Shown here piece by piece: positions 57,600 through 64,000 of a stretch of 64,000 nucleotides of DNA. The position numbers and the translations under genes are program-made. Where the stretch lies: positions 235,758 to 299,757 of the forward strand of contig NZ_LGYE01000004.1 of the NCBI RefSeq assembly GCF_001262495.1, read 5' to 3'. Source of the DNA: Microbacterium sp. GCS4. Its GTDB lineage: Bacteria > Actinomycetota > Actinomycetes > Actinomycetales > Microbacteriaceae. The notes beneath the pieces are model-generated. The model was not told the origin of the DNA. It made no database searches and worked only from the letters and a program-made list of their open reading frames with translations. Within the stretch, counting starts at the first letter, position 1; the number at the start of each line of letters is the position of its first letter.

Positions 57600-58985
57600 T
57601 CAGGCGACCGGCGTCTGCGCCCCTACCCGGTACCGGGCAGCGCGGTGCGAGTCCTGCACGCGGTCGCCCTTGCCGTGGAGCTTGTGCCGCAGCGTGCCGG
57701 GTGTGTACTCCTCGGGGTAGGCGCCGCGCTCGCGCAGCACGGGGATGACGTGCTCGATGACGTCCTGCCAGGTGCCCGGCGTGACGGCGTAGGCGAGGTT
57801 GAAGCCGTCGATGTCGGTCTCCTCGACCCAGGACTGCAGCTCGTCGGCGATCTCCTCGCCGGAGCCGACGATCGTGGGGCCGAGGCCGCCGATCGCGTTG
57901 TGGCGGCCGAAGTCGCCGACGGTCCACTCGCGGCCGAGGTCCGCCTCCTCCTTGAGATGCTGCAGAACCGACTGGATCGCGTTCGACTCGACGTTCCCGA
58001 CCGGCTCGTCCTCCTCGTACTGCGACAGGTCGACACCCATCCAGCCCGACATGAAGGTGAGCGCGCCCTCGGGACTCGCGTACGACAGGTACTCGGCGTG
58101 CTTCGCCGCGGCATCCTCGCTCGTCGCCCCGGTGATCACCGTGAGCAGCGTGTAGATGCGAGCGTCGTAACGGTCGCGGCCGGCGGCCTCGAGGGCGTCG
58201 CGGATGCGCTTCACGGTCCCCGCGAGCACCTCCTTCGAGGGGGCGGCGACGAAGATCGCCTCGGCGTTCTCCGCCGCGAACTTCACCCCGCGAGGGCTCG
58301 CGCCCGCCTGGTAGATCACCGGCGTGCGCTGCGGCGAGGGCTCGGAGATGTGGATGCCGGGGACGCTGAAGTGCTTCCCCTCGTGGCCGATCGGATGCAC
58401 CTTCGACGGGTCGGTGAAGATGCCGCGTTCGCGGTCCTCGACCACGGCGTCGTCCTCCCACGACCCCTCCCACAGCTTGTACAGCACCTCGACGTACTCG
58501 TCGGCGTGGTCATAGCGGTCGTCGTGAGCGAGCTGATCGGTCTGACCCATGTTGCGCGCGGCGCTGGGCAGGTAGCCGGTCACGACGTTCCAGCCGACGC
58601 GGCCCTGCGTGAGGTGGTCGAGCGTGCTCAGGCGACGCGCGAACGGATAGGGATGCTCGAACGCGGTGCCCGCCGTGACCCCGAAGCCGAGGTGCTCGGT
58701 CACGGCCGCCATGGCGCTCACGAGCAGGATCGGGTCGTTCACAGGCACCTGGGCGCCGTTGCGGATCGCGGCCTCGTTCGTGCCGCCGTACACGTCGTAC
58801 GTGCCGAGCACGTCGGCGATGAAGATGCCGTCGAACGTCGCGCTCTCGAGGAGCTTCGCGAGGTCGGTCCAGTACGAGATCGTGTTGTACTGGCGCGAGC
58901 GGTCGTCGGGGTGCCGCCACAGGCCGGACGACTGGTGGGCGACGCAGTTCATGTCGAAGGCGTTGAAGCGGATCTGACGGGTCAT
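57600..58985 (-). CDS. LLM-class flavin-dependent monooxygenase (NtaA/SnaA/DszA type)
   Basis: 461-residue FMN-dependent monooxygenase. The family opening RQIRFNAFDMNCVAHQSSGLW, the barrel segment GIFIADVLGTYDVYGG, the flavin-site stretch TQGRVGWNVVTGYLPSAARNMG and the C-terminal HVIPVLRERGAYP are all typical. The class oxidises nitrilotriacetate, sulfonated or heterocyclic compounds using a separate flavin reductase, which is not nearby. Monocistronic. The predicted substrate is unknown. Confidence 0.9.
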   Translation of the reverse strand: MTRQIRFNAFDMNCVAHQSSGLWRHPDDRSRQYNTISYWTDLAKLLESATFDGIFIADVLGTYDVYGGTNEAAIRNGAQVPVNDPILLVSAMAAVTEHLGFGVTAGTAFEHPYPFARRLSTLDHLTQGRVGWNVVTGYLPSAARNMGQTDQLAHDDRYDHADEYVEVLYKLWEGSWEDDAVVEDRERGIFTDPSKVHPIGHEGKHFSVPGIHISEPSPQRTPVIYQAGASPRGVKFAAENAEAIFVAAPSKEVLAGTVKRIRDALEAAGRDRYDARIYTLLTVITGATSEDAAAKHAEYLSYASPEGALTFMSGWMGVDLSQYEEDEPVGNVESNAIQSVLQHLKEEADLGREWTVGDFGRHNAIGGLGPTIVGSGEEIADELQSWVEETDIDGFNLAYAVTPGTWQDVIEHVIPVLRERGAYPEEYTPGTLRHKLHGKGDRVQDSHRAARYRVGAQTPVA

Positions 58986-59064
58986 GCCGTCTAGAAGACC
59001 CTGTCGACCCGCGTTCCGGCCAGTGCCCGCGACACACGACGACACATTCCGGGTTCCAGGATGG

Positions 59065-59127
59065 GGGCCGACACGCCAGATGCCGGGCCCTTTCGCCGGA
59101 TCGGTCCGACATCTGGCGTGTCGGCCC
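59065..59127 (-). terminator. 18-bp perfect hairpin terminator
   Basis: GGGCCGACACGCCAGATG (59065-59082) is perfectly complementary to 59110-59127. It lies 13 bp after the PnuC stop and ends the acetyltransferase-PnuC transcript. Nothing else is visible between 58986 and 59140. Confidence 0.82.
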
Positions 59128-59140
59128 GCGGGCGCGGGAC

Positions 59141-59869
59141 TCAGCGGCGGCGTCGACCGGTGCGGATCGGCCGCGTGACCGGACGAGGATCGGGCATGAG
59201 CGTGTCGATCTGGGGCTTCGCGTTCGCCTGTGCGCGGCACCAGACCACGAATCCCACGGCCGTGAAGACGCCGTAGAACACGTACATGAACCCGGTCGCG
59301 TAGAAGCCGGCGGCGAAGAGCAGCGGAACCCCGACGACGTCGACCGCGATCCAGATCAGCCAGAACTCGGTCCAGCCCTTCGCCATGCCGTAGGTCGCGA
59401 GCAGCGAGCCCACGAAAGTCCAGGCATCCGCCCACACGGGTTCGTACGAACCGAGCGCCCGGAACAGCGGCGTGAGGGCGACCGTGCCGATCACCAGGAC
59501 GAGCACGAGACCGATGCGGGCGCTCGTCGGCGCCCACCGCGGGGTGACGCGGCCGTCGTCGCTCGACGCCTGCTTCCACCGGATCCACCCGTAGATCGCG
59601 ACCGCGATGAACATGATCTGTCGCCCGGCCTGGCCGAGCAGGTGCGGCAGCTCGTGATCGGGGTTCAGGATCGTGCCGAGGAACACGGTGAGCAGCAGAA
59701 CGTTGCCGACGATACCCACCGGCCACGCCCACACCTTGCGGCGCATGCCGCCCAGGGCGCTGGCCAGACCGAAGGCGTTGCCGACGACCTCGCGCACCAG
59801 CAGCGTCTGGCCCCCGGGCAGCTGCCATTGCGAGTTGAACGCGTCGACGAGCCAGAGGAGGAGGTTCAC
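59141..59869 (-). CDS. pnuC: PnuC-family nicotinamide riboside transporter
   Basis: 242-residue membrane protein with about seven helices. Family landmarks are VGNAFGLASALGGMRRKVWAWPVGIVGNVLLLTVF, GRQIMFIAVAIYGWIRWKQ and FWLIWIAVDVVGVPLLFAAGFYATGFMYVFYGVFTAVG with the conserved Trp and aromatic residues. PnuC imports NAD precursors by facilitated diffusion. GTG at 59869 overlaps the stop of the acetyltransferase gene (GTGA). No NMN adenylyltransferase gene is nearby. Confidence 0.9.
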   Translation of the reverse strand: MNLLLWLVDAFNSQWQLPGGQTLLVREVVGNAFGLASALGGMRRKVWAWPVGIVGNVLLLTVFLGTILNPDHELPHLLGQAGRQIMFIAVAIYGWIRWKQASSDDGRVTPRWAPTSARIGLVLVLVIGTVALTPLFRALGSYEPVWADAWTFVGSLLATYGMAKGWTEFWLIWIAVDVVGVPLLFAAGFYATGFMYVFYGVFTAVGFVVWCRAQANAKPQIDTLMPDPRPVTRPIRTGRRRR

Positions 59870-60414
59870 CGGGCGTCCTCCGCGGGAGCGCGCAGCTCGG
59901 GCGGGAACGGCCGGTCGTCGAGCACCAGCTGCAGGAACGTGAGGTCGAGCCAACGGCCGAACTTGGCGCCGACCTGCGGCATCCGTCCCACCTGCAGGAA
60001 GTCGAGGCGTTTGTGCAGCACGATCGACGGGAGGTTGCCACTCTCGACCGCGCCGACCATGACGTGGATGCCGAGATCCTTGGCACGTCGGATGAGCTCG
60101 ACCATGAGCAGACGTCCGATCCCGCGGCCGCGCTGGTCGCCCCGCACGTACACGGAATGCTCCACTGTGTGCCGGTACCCGCTGTGCGGGCGCCAGTCGC
60201 CGAACGACGCATACCCGACCACGCCCGTCTCATCGGTCGCGACGATCACCGGGAAGCCGCGTTCGCGCCGAGCCGCCAGCCAGGCAGACCGGTCGGCGAC
60301 GTCGACCGCTTCCTCGTTCCAGATCGCGGTGGTATGCACGACGGCGTCGTTGTGGATCGCCGTGATCTGCTCGAGGTCGGTCTCCTCGGCATCCCGGATC
60401 TGGGGGTCGCTCAT
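59866..60414 (-). CDS. GNAT-family N-acetyltransferase (phosphinothricin acetyltransferase-like)
   Basis: 182-residue acetyltransferase of the Pat/Bar-like group: RDAEETDLEQITAIHNDAVVHTTAIWNEEAVD at the N-terminus, the conserved YASFGDWRPHSGYRHTVEHSVYV, the acetyl-CoA loop RGDQRGRGIGRLLM, and FLQVGRMPQVGAKFGRWLDLTFLQ at the end. Relatives acetylate phosphinothricin, methionine sulfone or related amino acids. It has CAGGAG 7 bases upstream and is co-translated with pnuC. Confidence 0.88.
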   Translation of the reverse strand: MSDPQIRDAEETDLEQITAIHNDAVVHTTAIWNEEAVDVADRSAWLAARRERGFPVIVATDETGVVGYASFGDWRPHSGYRHTVEHSVYVRGDQRGRGIGRLLMVELIRRAKDLGIHVMVGAVESGNLPSIVLHKRLDFLQVGRMPQVGAKFGRWLDLTFLQLVLDDRPFPPELRAPAEDAR

Positions 60415-60494
60415 CGGGTCTCCTGCGTCCGCGCTCGGGTGCGCAGGGACGACGCTAGCAGGATGCCGGGGTGCCGGCGCTCACGGCATCATGC

Positions 60495-61691
60495 CTATCG
60501 CGCGGAGCCGAGGACGTCGCGCACGACGATCGCCCGTCGCATGTCGGCCATGATCGGGTCGAAGAACCGCTCGCGGTAGCGGGCCTCGCTCACGGCGGAG
60601 AACACGAAGGGCAGCGTGGCGATGAGCGACAGCAGGGTGGTCGCCTTCAGCAGGTTCACGGTGATCGGCAGGGTCGTGTCGCCGATGCGCCACGGTTCGA
60701 CGGCGAGCGGCTGAGTCGCGTTGCCGGTGCCGACCCAGAGCTCGACGATCCCGATCGGGACCGCGATGCTGCCGATCACGACGAGCAGCGCGCACAGCAG
60801 CGCGGCGAAGAACAGCGCCTGGACGAGCTGCGCGAACGTCATCGCGAGCAGGATGTTCAGCCGCTGCGGCGCGCGCAGGCGACGGCGTGGGGCGGAGGCC
60901 GCGTCGCGATGCTCGGCGGGGGTGTCGACGATGAGGGAGGCGCGCTGCTCGGGAGTGGGCGCCTGCGATCCGTCGTCGATCTCGGAGGCGCTGACGCGCA
61001 GCACGACGATGGTCGCGAGAGCCGCGACCACGAGTCCGACGAGCGCGATCGACCCCCACGACAGCGCCGAGGCCATCTGCCACACCTCGGAGGAGAAGAA
61101 CGCGAACACCACGAGCATGAGGATCACCGGCAGGGCGATCGACGCCATGTGGCCGATCGCCGCGGCGTTCTGCACCGCGAGGCGCGATGCCCAGGAGATG
61201 AGCGCGCCGCCGCCCATGCCCGTCACGAGCACGCACAGCGCCAGGATTCCGAGCGTCTCGATGATCGGACCGACCGTCGCGCCGGGGCTGAACTCGTAGC
61301 CGTCGACGACCATCCACACCGCGCACACGACGATCATGACGGTCGCGACGATCGTGCCGACGAGTGCAGTCAGTCGTCTCAGCACGAACCGGGCGAGCAG
61401 GTATCCGCCCCAGGCGACGACGATGCCGATGAGTGACATCGCGAGGACCACGATCGCGATGATCAGGTCGTCGTCATCGCCATCGGCCACCGCGAGGACG
61501 GCATCGAGGGCCACCACGAACACCTCGAGCACGAAGCCGACGACGGCGACCCACACGACCAGCGGGGCGACGCGCCGGGGAAGGTCGGTGAACCAGCGTC
61601 GCAGCGGAACGAACGTCGGCAGGCCCTGCTCGCGGAACCAGCGATCGGCATCGCGCTTCGCGCTCCGAAGCTGGCGGGATGCGGTGGACAT
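60495..61691 (-). CDS. Polytopic membrane protein, unknown function
   Basis: 398-residue membrane protein. A basic cytoplasmic N-terminus (RQLRSAKRDADRWFREQG) is followed by about nine hydrophobic segments. A cytoplasmic loop (ASEIDDGSQAPTPEQRASLIVDTPAEHRDAASAPRRRLRAPQR) separates two halves. The tail RERFFDPIMADMRRAIVVRDVLG is charged. ATG at 61691 is preferred to that at 61709. I do not recognise a family; no enzyme motif is evident. Confidence 0.7.
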   Translation of the reverse strand: MSTASRQLRSAKRDADRWFREQGLPTFVPLRRWFTDLPRRVAPLVVWVAVVGFVLEVFVVALDAVLAVADGDDDDLIIAIVVLAMSLIGIVVAWGGYLLARFVLRRLTALVGTIVATVMIVVCAVWMVVDGYEFSPGATVGPIIETLGILALCVLVTGMGGGALISWASRLAVQNAAAIGHMASIALPVILMLVVFAFFSSEVWQMASALSWGSIALVGLVVAALATIVVLRVSASEIDDGSQAPTPEQRASLIVDTPAEHRDAASAPRRRLRAPQRLNILLAMTFAQLVQALFFAALLCALLVVIGSIAVPIGIVELWVGTGNATQPLAVEPWRIGDTTLPITVNLLKATTLLSLIATLPFVFSAVSEARYRERFFDPIMADMRRAIVVRDVLGSAR

Positions 61692-61730
61692 GGTGCGAGG
61701 ATACGACACGACTCTGCTGTCGCCGGGCTC

Positions 61731-62657
61731 TCAGTCCGCGGATGCCGGTGCCGCCGCCCACTGCGTGAGCTTGGCGGGGTTCAGCACGATCCACAGGCGC
61801 GTGATGCGGCCGCCCTCGACGCGGAAGTCCATGACCGACTGCACCCGCGCGCCGTCGCGGAAGACGAGCCCGACACCGTCTCCGCGCTCCTGCTCGGACA
61901 TCGTGAGCTCGGGATGCTTCGACGCGACGCCGAGCAGGAACCGGGCGACGTTGTCGGCTCCGGACACGACGTTGCGTGCTGCGCTGACGACCCCGCCGCC
62001 GTCGCTGCGCAGTTCGACGTCGGGGGCGAGGAAGCGGACGAGGCTCGCGACCTCGCCCGTGCGCGTCGCCTCCTGGAATGCGCGGACGACGCGATCGTGC
62101 TCGGCGCGGGGCACGGCTGTCGCCCGGTTCTCGCGCACATGGCGTCGGGCGGACGAGGCGAGCTGACGCACCGCGGCGGACGAGCGCCCCACGGCGTCCG
62201 CGATCTCGTCGAACGGCACGTCGAACACGTCGTGCAGCACGAACGCCACACGCTCGGCCGGTGTCATCGCCTCGAGCACCACGAGCAGGGCGGTCGAGAC
62301 GTCGTCATCGAGCGTGATGCGGTCGAGAGGATCGGCATCCGAGTCGGAAGCGGTGCGGCGGGGGAGGGCGCCGTGGAAGACGCCGGCGGGCAGCGGTTCG
62401 GGCAGCCATTCGCCGACGTACTGCTCGCGGCGGCGGCGGGCCGATCCGAGCAGGTCCAGGGCGACGCGGCCGGCCACGGTGGTCAGCCATCCCGCCGGGT
62501 TCGCGATCGCCTCGCGCTCCGCGTCGTCGAGGCGGTACCACCGCAGATTGGTCTCCTGCACGATGTCCTCGGCATCCGCCATGGTCCCGGTCATGCGGTA
62601 GCCGAGAGCGAGCAGACGTCGCCGTTCGCGGAACACGTCGCTCAACTCGTCGTCCAC
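61731..62657 (-). CDS. ECF41-type RNA polymerase sigma factor (SigJ-like)
   Basis: 308-residue sigma factor. Region 2 is RRRLLALGYRMTGTMADAEDIVQETNLRW and region 4 is MTPAERVAFVLHDVFDVPFDEIADAVGRSSAAVRQLASSARRHV. The linker carries WLPEPL and the C-terminal SnoaL-like domain ends near LNPAKL, the marks of the ECF41 group, in which this extension controls sigma activity instead of an anti-sigma factor. GTG at 62657 is chosen: AGAGGAACGAC lies just upstream and the predicted start site falls near 62703. A longer start at 62696 would leave almost no leader. Confidence 0.9.
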   Translation of the reverse strand: MDDELSDVFRERRRLLALGYRMTGTMADAEDIVQETNLRWYRLDDAEREAIANPAGWLTTVAGRVALDLLGSARRRREQYVGEWLPEPLPAGVFHGALPRRTASDSDADPLDRITLDDDVSTALLVVLEAMTPAERVAFVLHDVFDVPFDEIADAVGRSSAAVRQLASSARRHVRENRATAVPRAEHDRVVRAFQEATRTGEVASLVRFLAPDVELRSDGGGVVSAARNVVSGADNVARFLLGVASKHPELTMSEQERGDGVGLVFRDGARVQSVMDFRVEGGRITRLWIVLNPAKLTQWAAAPASAD

Positions 62658-62711
62658 GTCGTTCCTCTCGATCTGCGCCCGGCGCTCCGCGTGCACGCCT
62701 CTGCAGGATAC

Positions 62712-62737
62712 GACGATGCACCGGGATGCGGTGTGAG
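62712..62737 (-). promoter_or_regulatory. ECF41-type promoter for the sigma factor gene
   Basis: On the minus strand CTCACA (62737 to 62732), 16 bases, then CGTC (62715 to 62712). Identical spacing and near-identical boxes occur on the plus strand at 62745-62770, so the sigma factor probably drives both genes. ECF41 promoters are reported with a TGTCACA-like -35 and CGTC -10. Confidence 0.75.
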
Positions 62738-62744
62738 GGCCGGC

Positions 62745-62770
62745 CTCACACCGCGCGGCCCTGCGTCGTC
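62745..62770 (+). promoter_or_regulatory. ECF41-type promoter for the divergent NAD(P)-binding gene
   Basis: CTCACA (62745-62750), 16 bases, CGTC (62767-62770). Mirror image of the promoter at 62712-62737; the two -35 boxes form CGGTGTGAGG / CCTCACACCG, an inverted repeat only 5 bp apart. Confidence 0.75.
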
Positions 62771-62817
62771 ATCCTCGTGAGGGGCCCGTGTGCGGCCCGC
62801 CGAGGAAAGGGAATCGG

Positions 62818-63573
62818 ATGAGGATCGCTGTCGCAGGGGGCACGGGAGTCGTCGGCCGTCATGTCGTGGGCGCGGCCGAGCGGGCCGGGCACGACGTCGT
62901 GGTGCTGGCACGGTCGACAGGAGTGGACCTGCTCACCGGGCAGGGACTCGCGGGGGCGCTGCGCGGCGCGGATGCTGTGATCGACGCCGCGAACAGCGGC
63001 ACGACCCTGTCGGCGGCGAAGGCCACCGCGTTCTTCGAGACCGCGACGCGCAACCTTCTCACGGCCGAGCCGGAGGCGGGTGTCGGGCATCACGTCGCGC
63101 TGTCGATCGTCGGGATCGACGACATCGATGCGTCGTACTACGCGGGCAAGCTCGCGCAGGAGCGGATGGTCGCGGCAGGGCCGGTGCCGTTCACGATCGC
63201 GCGCGCGGGGCAGTTCCACGAGTTCGCGGGGCAGCTGCTGTCGGGCATGGGCGGTCCGGTCGCGCTGCTGCCGAAGATCCTCATGCGGCCGGTCGCGGCG
63301 CGCGAGGTCGGAGAGCATCTCGTGCGGGTGGCCGAGGGTGGTGCGGTGGGGCGTGCGGCGGATCTCGTCGGACCGCGCGATGAGGTGCTGGCCGACGTGG
63401 CGCGGCGGCAGCTGGCGTTCGACGGGGCGCGACGGCCGGTGATCGAGGTACGGCTGCCGGGAGTGTACGGGCGCGGGTTGGCGTCGGGTTCGCTGCGCGG
63501 AGGTGCGGATGCCGTGCGGGGGCGGATCACGTTCGACGAGTGGTTGCGGAGTGAGGATCACGGGCGCGGATGA
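62818..63573 (+). CDS. NAD(P)-binding atypical SDR (NmrA-like), partner of the ECF41 sigma factor
   Basis: 251-residue Rossmann-fold protein. The cofactor motif is GGTGVVG (7-13), followed by the NmrA/complex I-type pattern VIDAANSGTT and HHVALSIVGIDDID. ATG at 62818 has GGAAAGGGA upstream. ECF41 sigma genes are typically flanked by an oxidoreductase, a carboxymuconolactone decarboxylase or an epimerase, their usual target. Here the matching divergent promoters support direct control. The substrate is unknown. Confidence 0.88.
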   Translation: MRIAVAGGTGVVGRHVVGAAERAGHDVVVLARSTGVDLLTGQGLAGALRGADAVIDAANSGTTLSAAKATAFFETATRNLLTAEPEAGVGHHVALSIVGIDDIDASYYAGKLAQERMVAAGPVPFTIARAGQFHEFAGQLLSGMGGPVALLPKILMRPVAAREVGEHLVRVAEGGAVGRAADLVGPRDEVLADVARRQLAFDGARRPVIEVRLPGVYGRGLASGSLRGGADAVRGRITFDEWLRSEDHGRG

Positions 63574-63632
63574 GGGGGCGCCCTGTACCGGCATTCCGTT
63601 CGAGATTCGAAGATTTGTTCTAGACTGGGGGC

Positions 63633-64000
63633 ATGTCGAATCCGCATCTTCTCCCCCTTCTGGAGGCCGTTCAGCGCCTCGAGGGTGCGTGGGGTGATGC
63701 GGCGAACGGCACCGAGCTCTCGCGGTCACAACTCCTGGCCGCGCACGCTGCCGTAGGTGTGCTGCAGCGTCGGTTGGATGGTCTGCATGCGGAGGTCGCG
63801 GCGGGGATCGCGCGGGAGTCTCGGCCCGAGCTGGGGTCGGGCGGGCTGGCGAAGGAGCGGGGTTTCCGGTCGCCGGCGGCGTTGATCGCGGCGACGACCG
63901 GGGGCTCGACCGGTGATGCCGCGCGGTTGGTGACGGTGGGGGAGGCGACCGCGCCGCGGGCGAATCTGCTCGGCGAGGCGCTGCCGCCGCGGTACCGGGT
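63633..64000 (+). CDS. DUF222/HNH endonuclease (13E12-type), 3' truncated by window
   Basis: First 122 residues of a DUF222-domain protein, which normally ends in an HNH nuclease motif beyond the window. The start MSNPHLLPLLEAVQRLEG leads to helical sequence and ELGSGGLAKERGFRSPAALIAATTG, typical of the family. These genes are multicopy in Microbacteriaceae and their role is unsettled. TAGACT (63621-63626) lies only 6 bases before the ATG, so the mRNA is probably leaderless. No Shine-Dalgarno is visible. Confidence 0.85.
   Translation, partial: MSNPHLLPLLEAVQRLEGAWGDAANGTELSRSQLLAAHAAVGVLQRRLDGLHAEVAAGIARESRPELGSGGLAKERGFRSPAALIAATTGGSTGDAARLVTVGEATAPRANLLGEALPPRYR

Overview
This 64 kb window is from a high-GC actinobacterium, most likely Microbacteriaceae and probably Microbacterium or a close relative. 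The evidence is strong GC-ending codon use with many ATGA/GTGA gene overlaps, the order rpsF-ssb-rpsR-rplI-dnaB, a DtxR-type iron box, an ECF41/SigJ locus, a LAxTG-anchored surface protein, a DUF222-type HNH gene, and frequent GGATGC/GCATCC hexamers. I see no tRNA, rRNA, CRISPR array, prophage or insertion sequence. Coding density is high. Almost every transcription unit ends in a long GC-rich inverted repeat without a U tract.

Layout. 1-3137: 3' part of a peptide/nickel-type ABC transporter operon. 3139-10079: LacI regulator divergent from a carbohydrate operon (family 2 glycosidase, binding lipoprotein, two CUT1 permeases, YesL-like membrane protein) with a palindrome-rich promoter. 10139-13293: ferric-siderophore binding protein and two FecCD permeases behind an iron box, with no ATPase. 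13361-15935: a lipoprotein, then rpsF-ssb-rpsR-rplI with a leader that can hide the rpsF ribosome-binding site. 16021-19474: a nested inverted repeat and two secreted proteins, one a ten-repeat, cysteine-free chaplin-like protein with a LAMTG sorting signal. 19716-21389: DnaA boxes and dnaB. 21445-25846: PLP-dependent lyase, DapA-like aldolase and EamA transporter, divergent from a MocR regulator with overlapping start codons. 26076-27377: secreted S1 protease.

27440-35518 is the most interesting part. It holds a probable circular bacteriocin (uberolysin/carnocyclin/AS-48-like) precursor, a SpoIIM/DUF95 membrane protein, three more membrane proteins, two ABC ATPases and an ABC permease in one operon. 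A NarL-type two-component system follows. Between the divergent regulator and kinase genes lies a 24-residue, two-cysteine peptide gene whose Shine-Dalgarno is buried in a hairpin. A CCGGACAATCGG motif upstream of the bacteriocin gene recurs in the kinase/regulator intergenic region. I read this as a self-regulated circular-peptide system.

35535-47945: housekeeping and stress genes (NUC1-type nuclease, SDR, GH15, S4 protein, OmpR-type two-component system with a PepSY protein, XRE regulator, Imm5-like protein, DUF6194 protein with a two-HTH MerR regulator, CDGSH protein with a heme-oxygenase-like enzyme, lipoprotein, AhpD-like protein). 48113-55686: a seven-gene catabolic operon (HpcH aldolase, nitrilase-family amidase, LysR regulator, dipeptide-type ABC transporter). 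55996-61691: HD-domain protein, methyltransferase, flavin monooxygenase, acetyltransferase plus PnuC, and a membrane protein. 61731-63573: ECF41 sigma factor and its divergent NAD(P)-binding partner, with matching promoters on both strands. 63633-64000: start of a DUF222/HNH gene cut by the window end.
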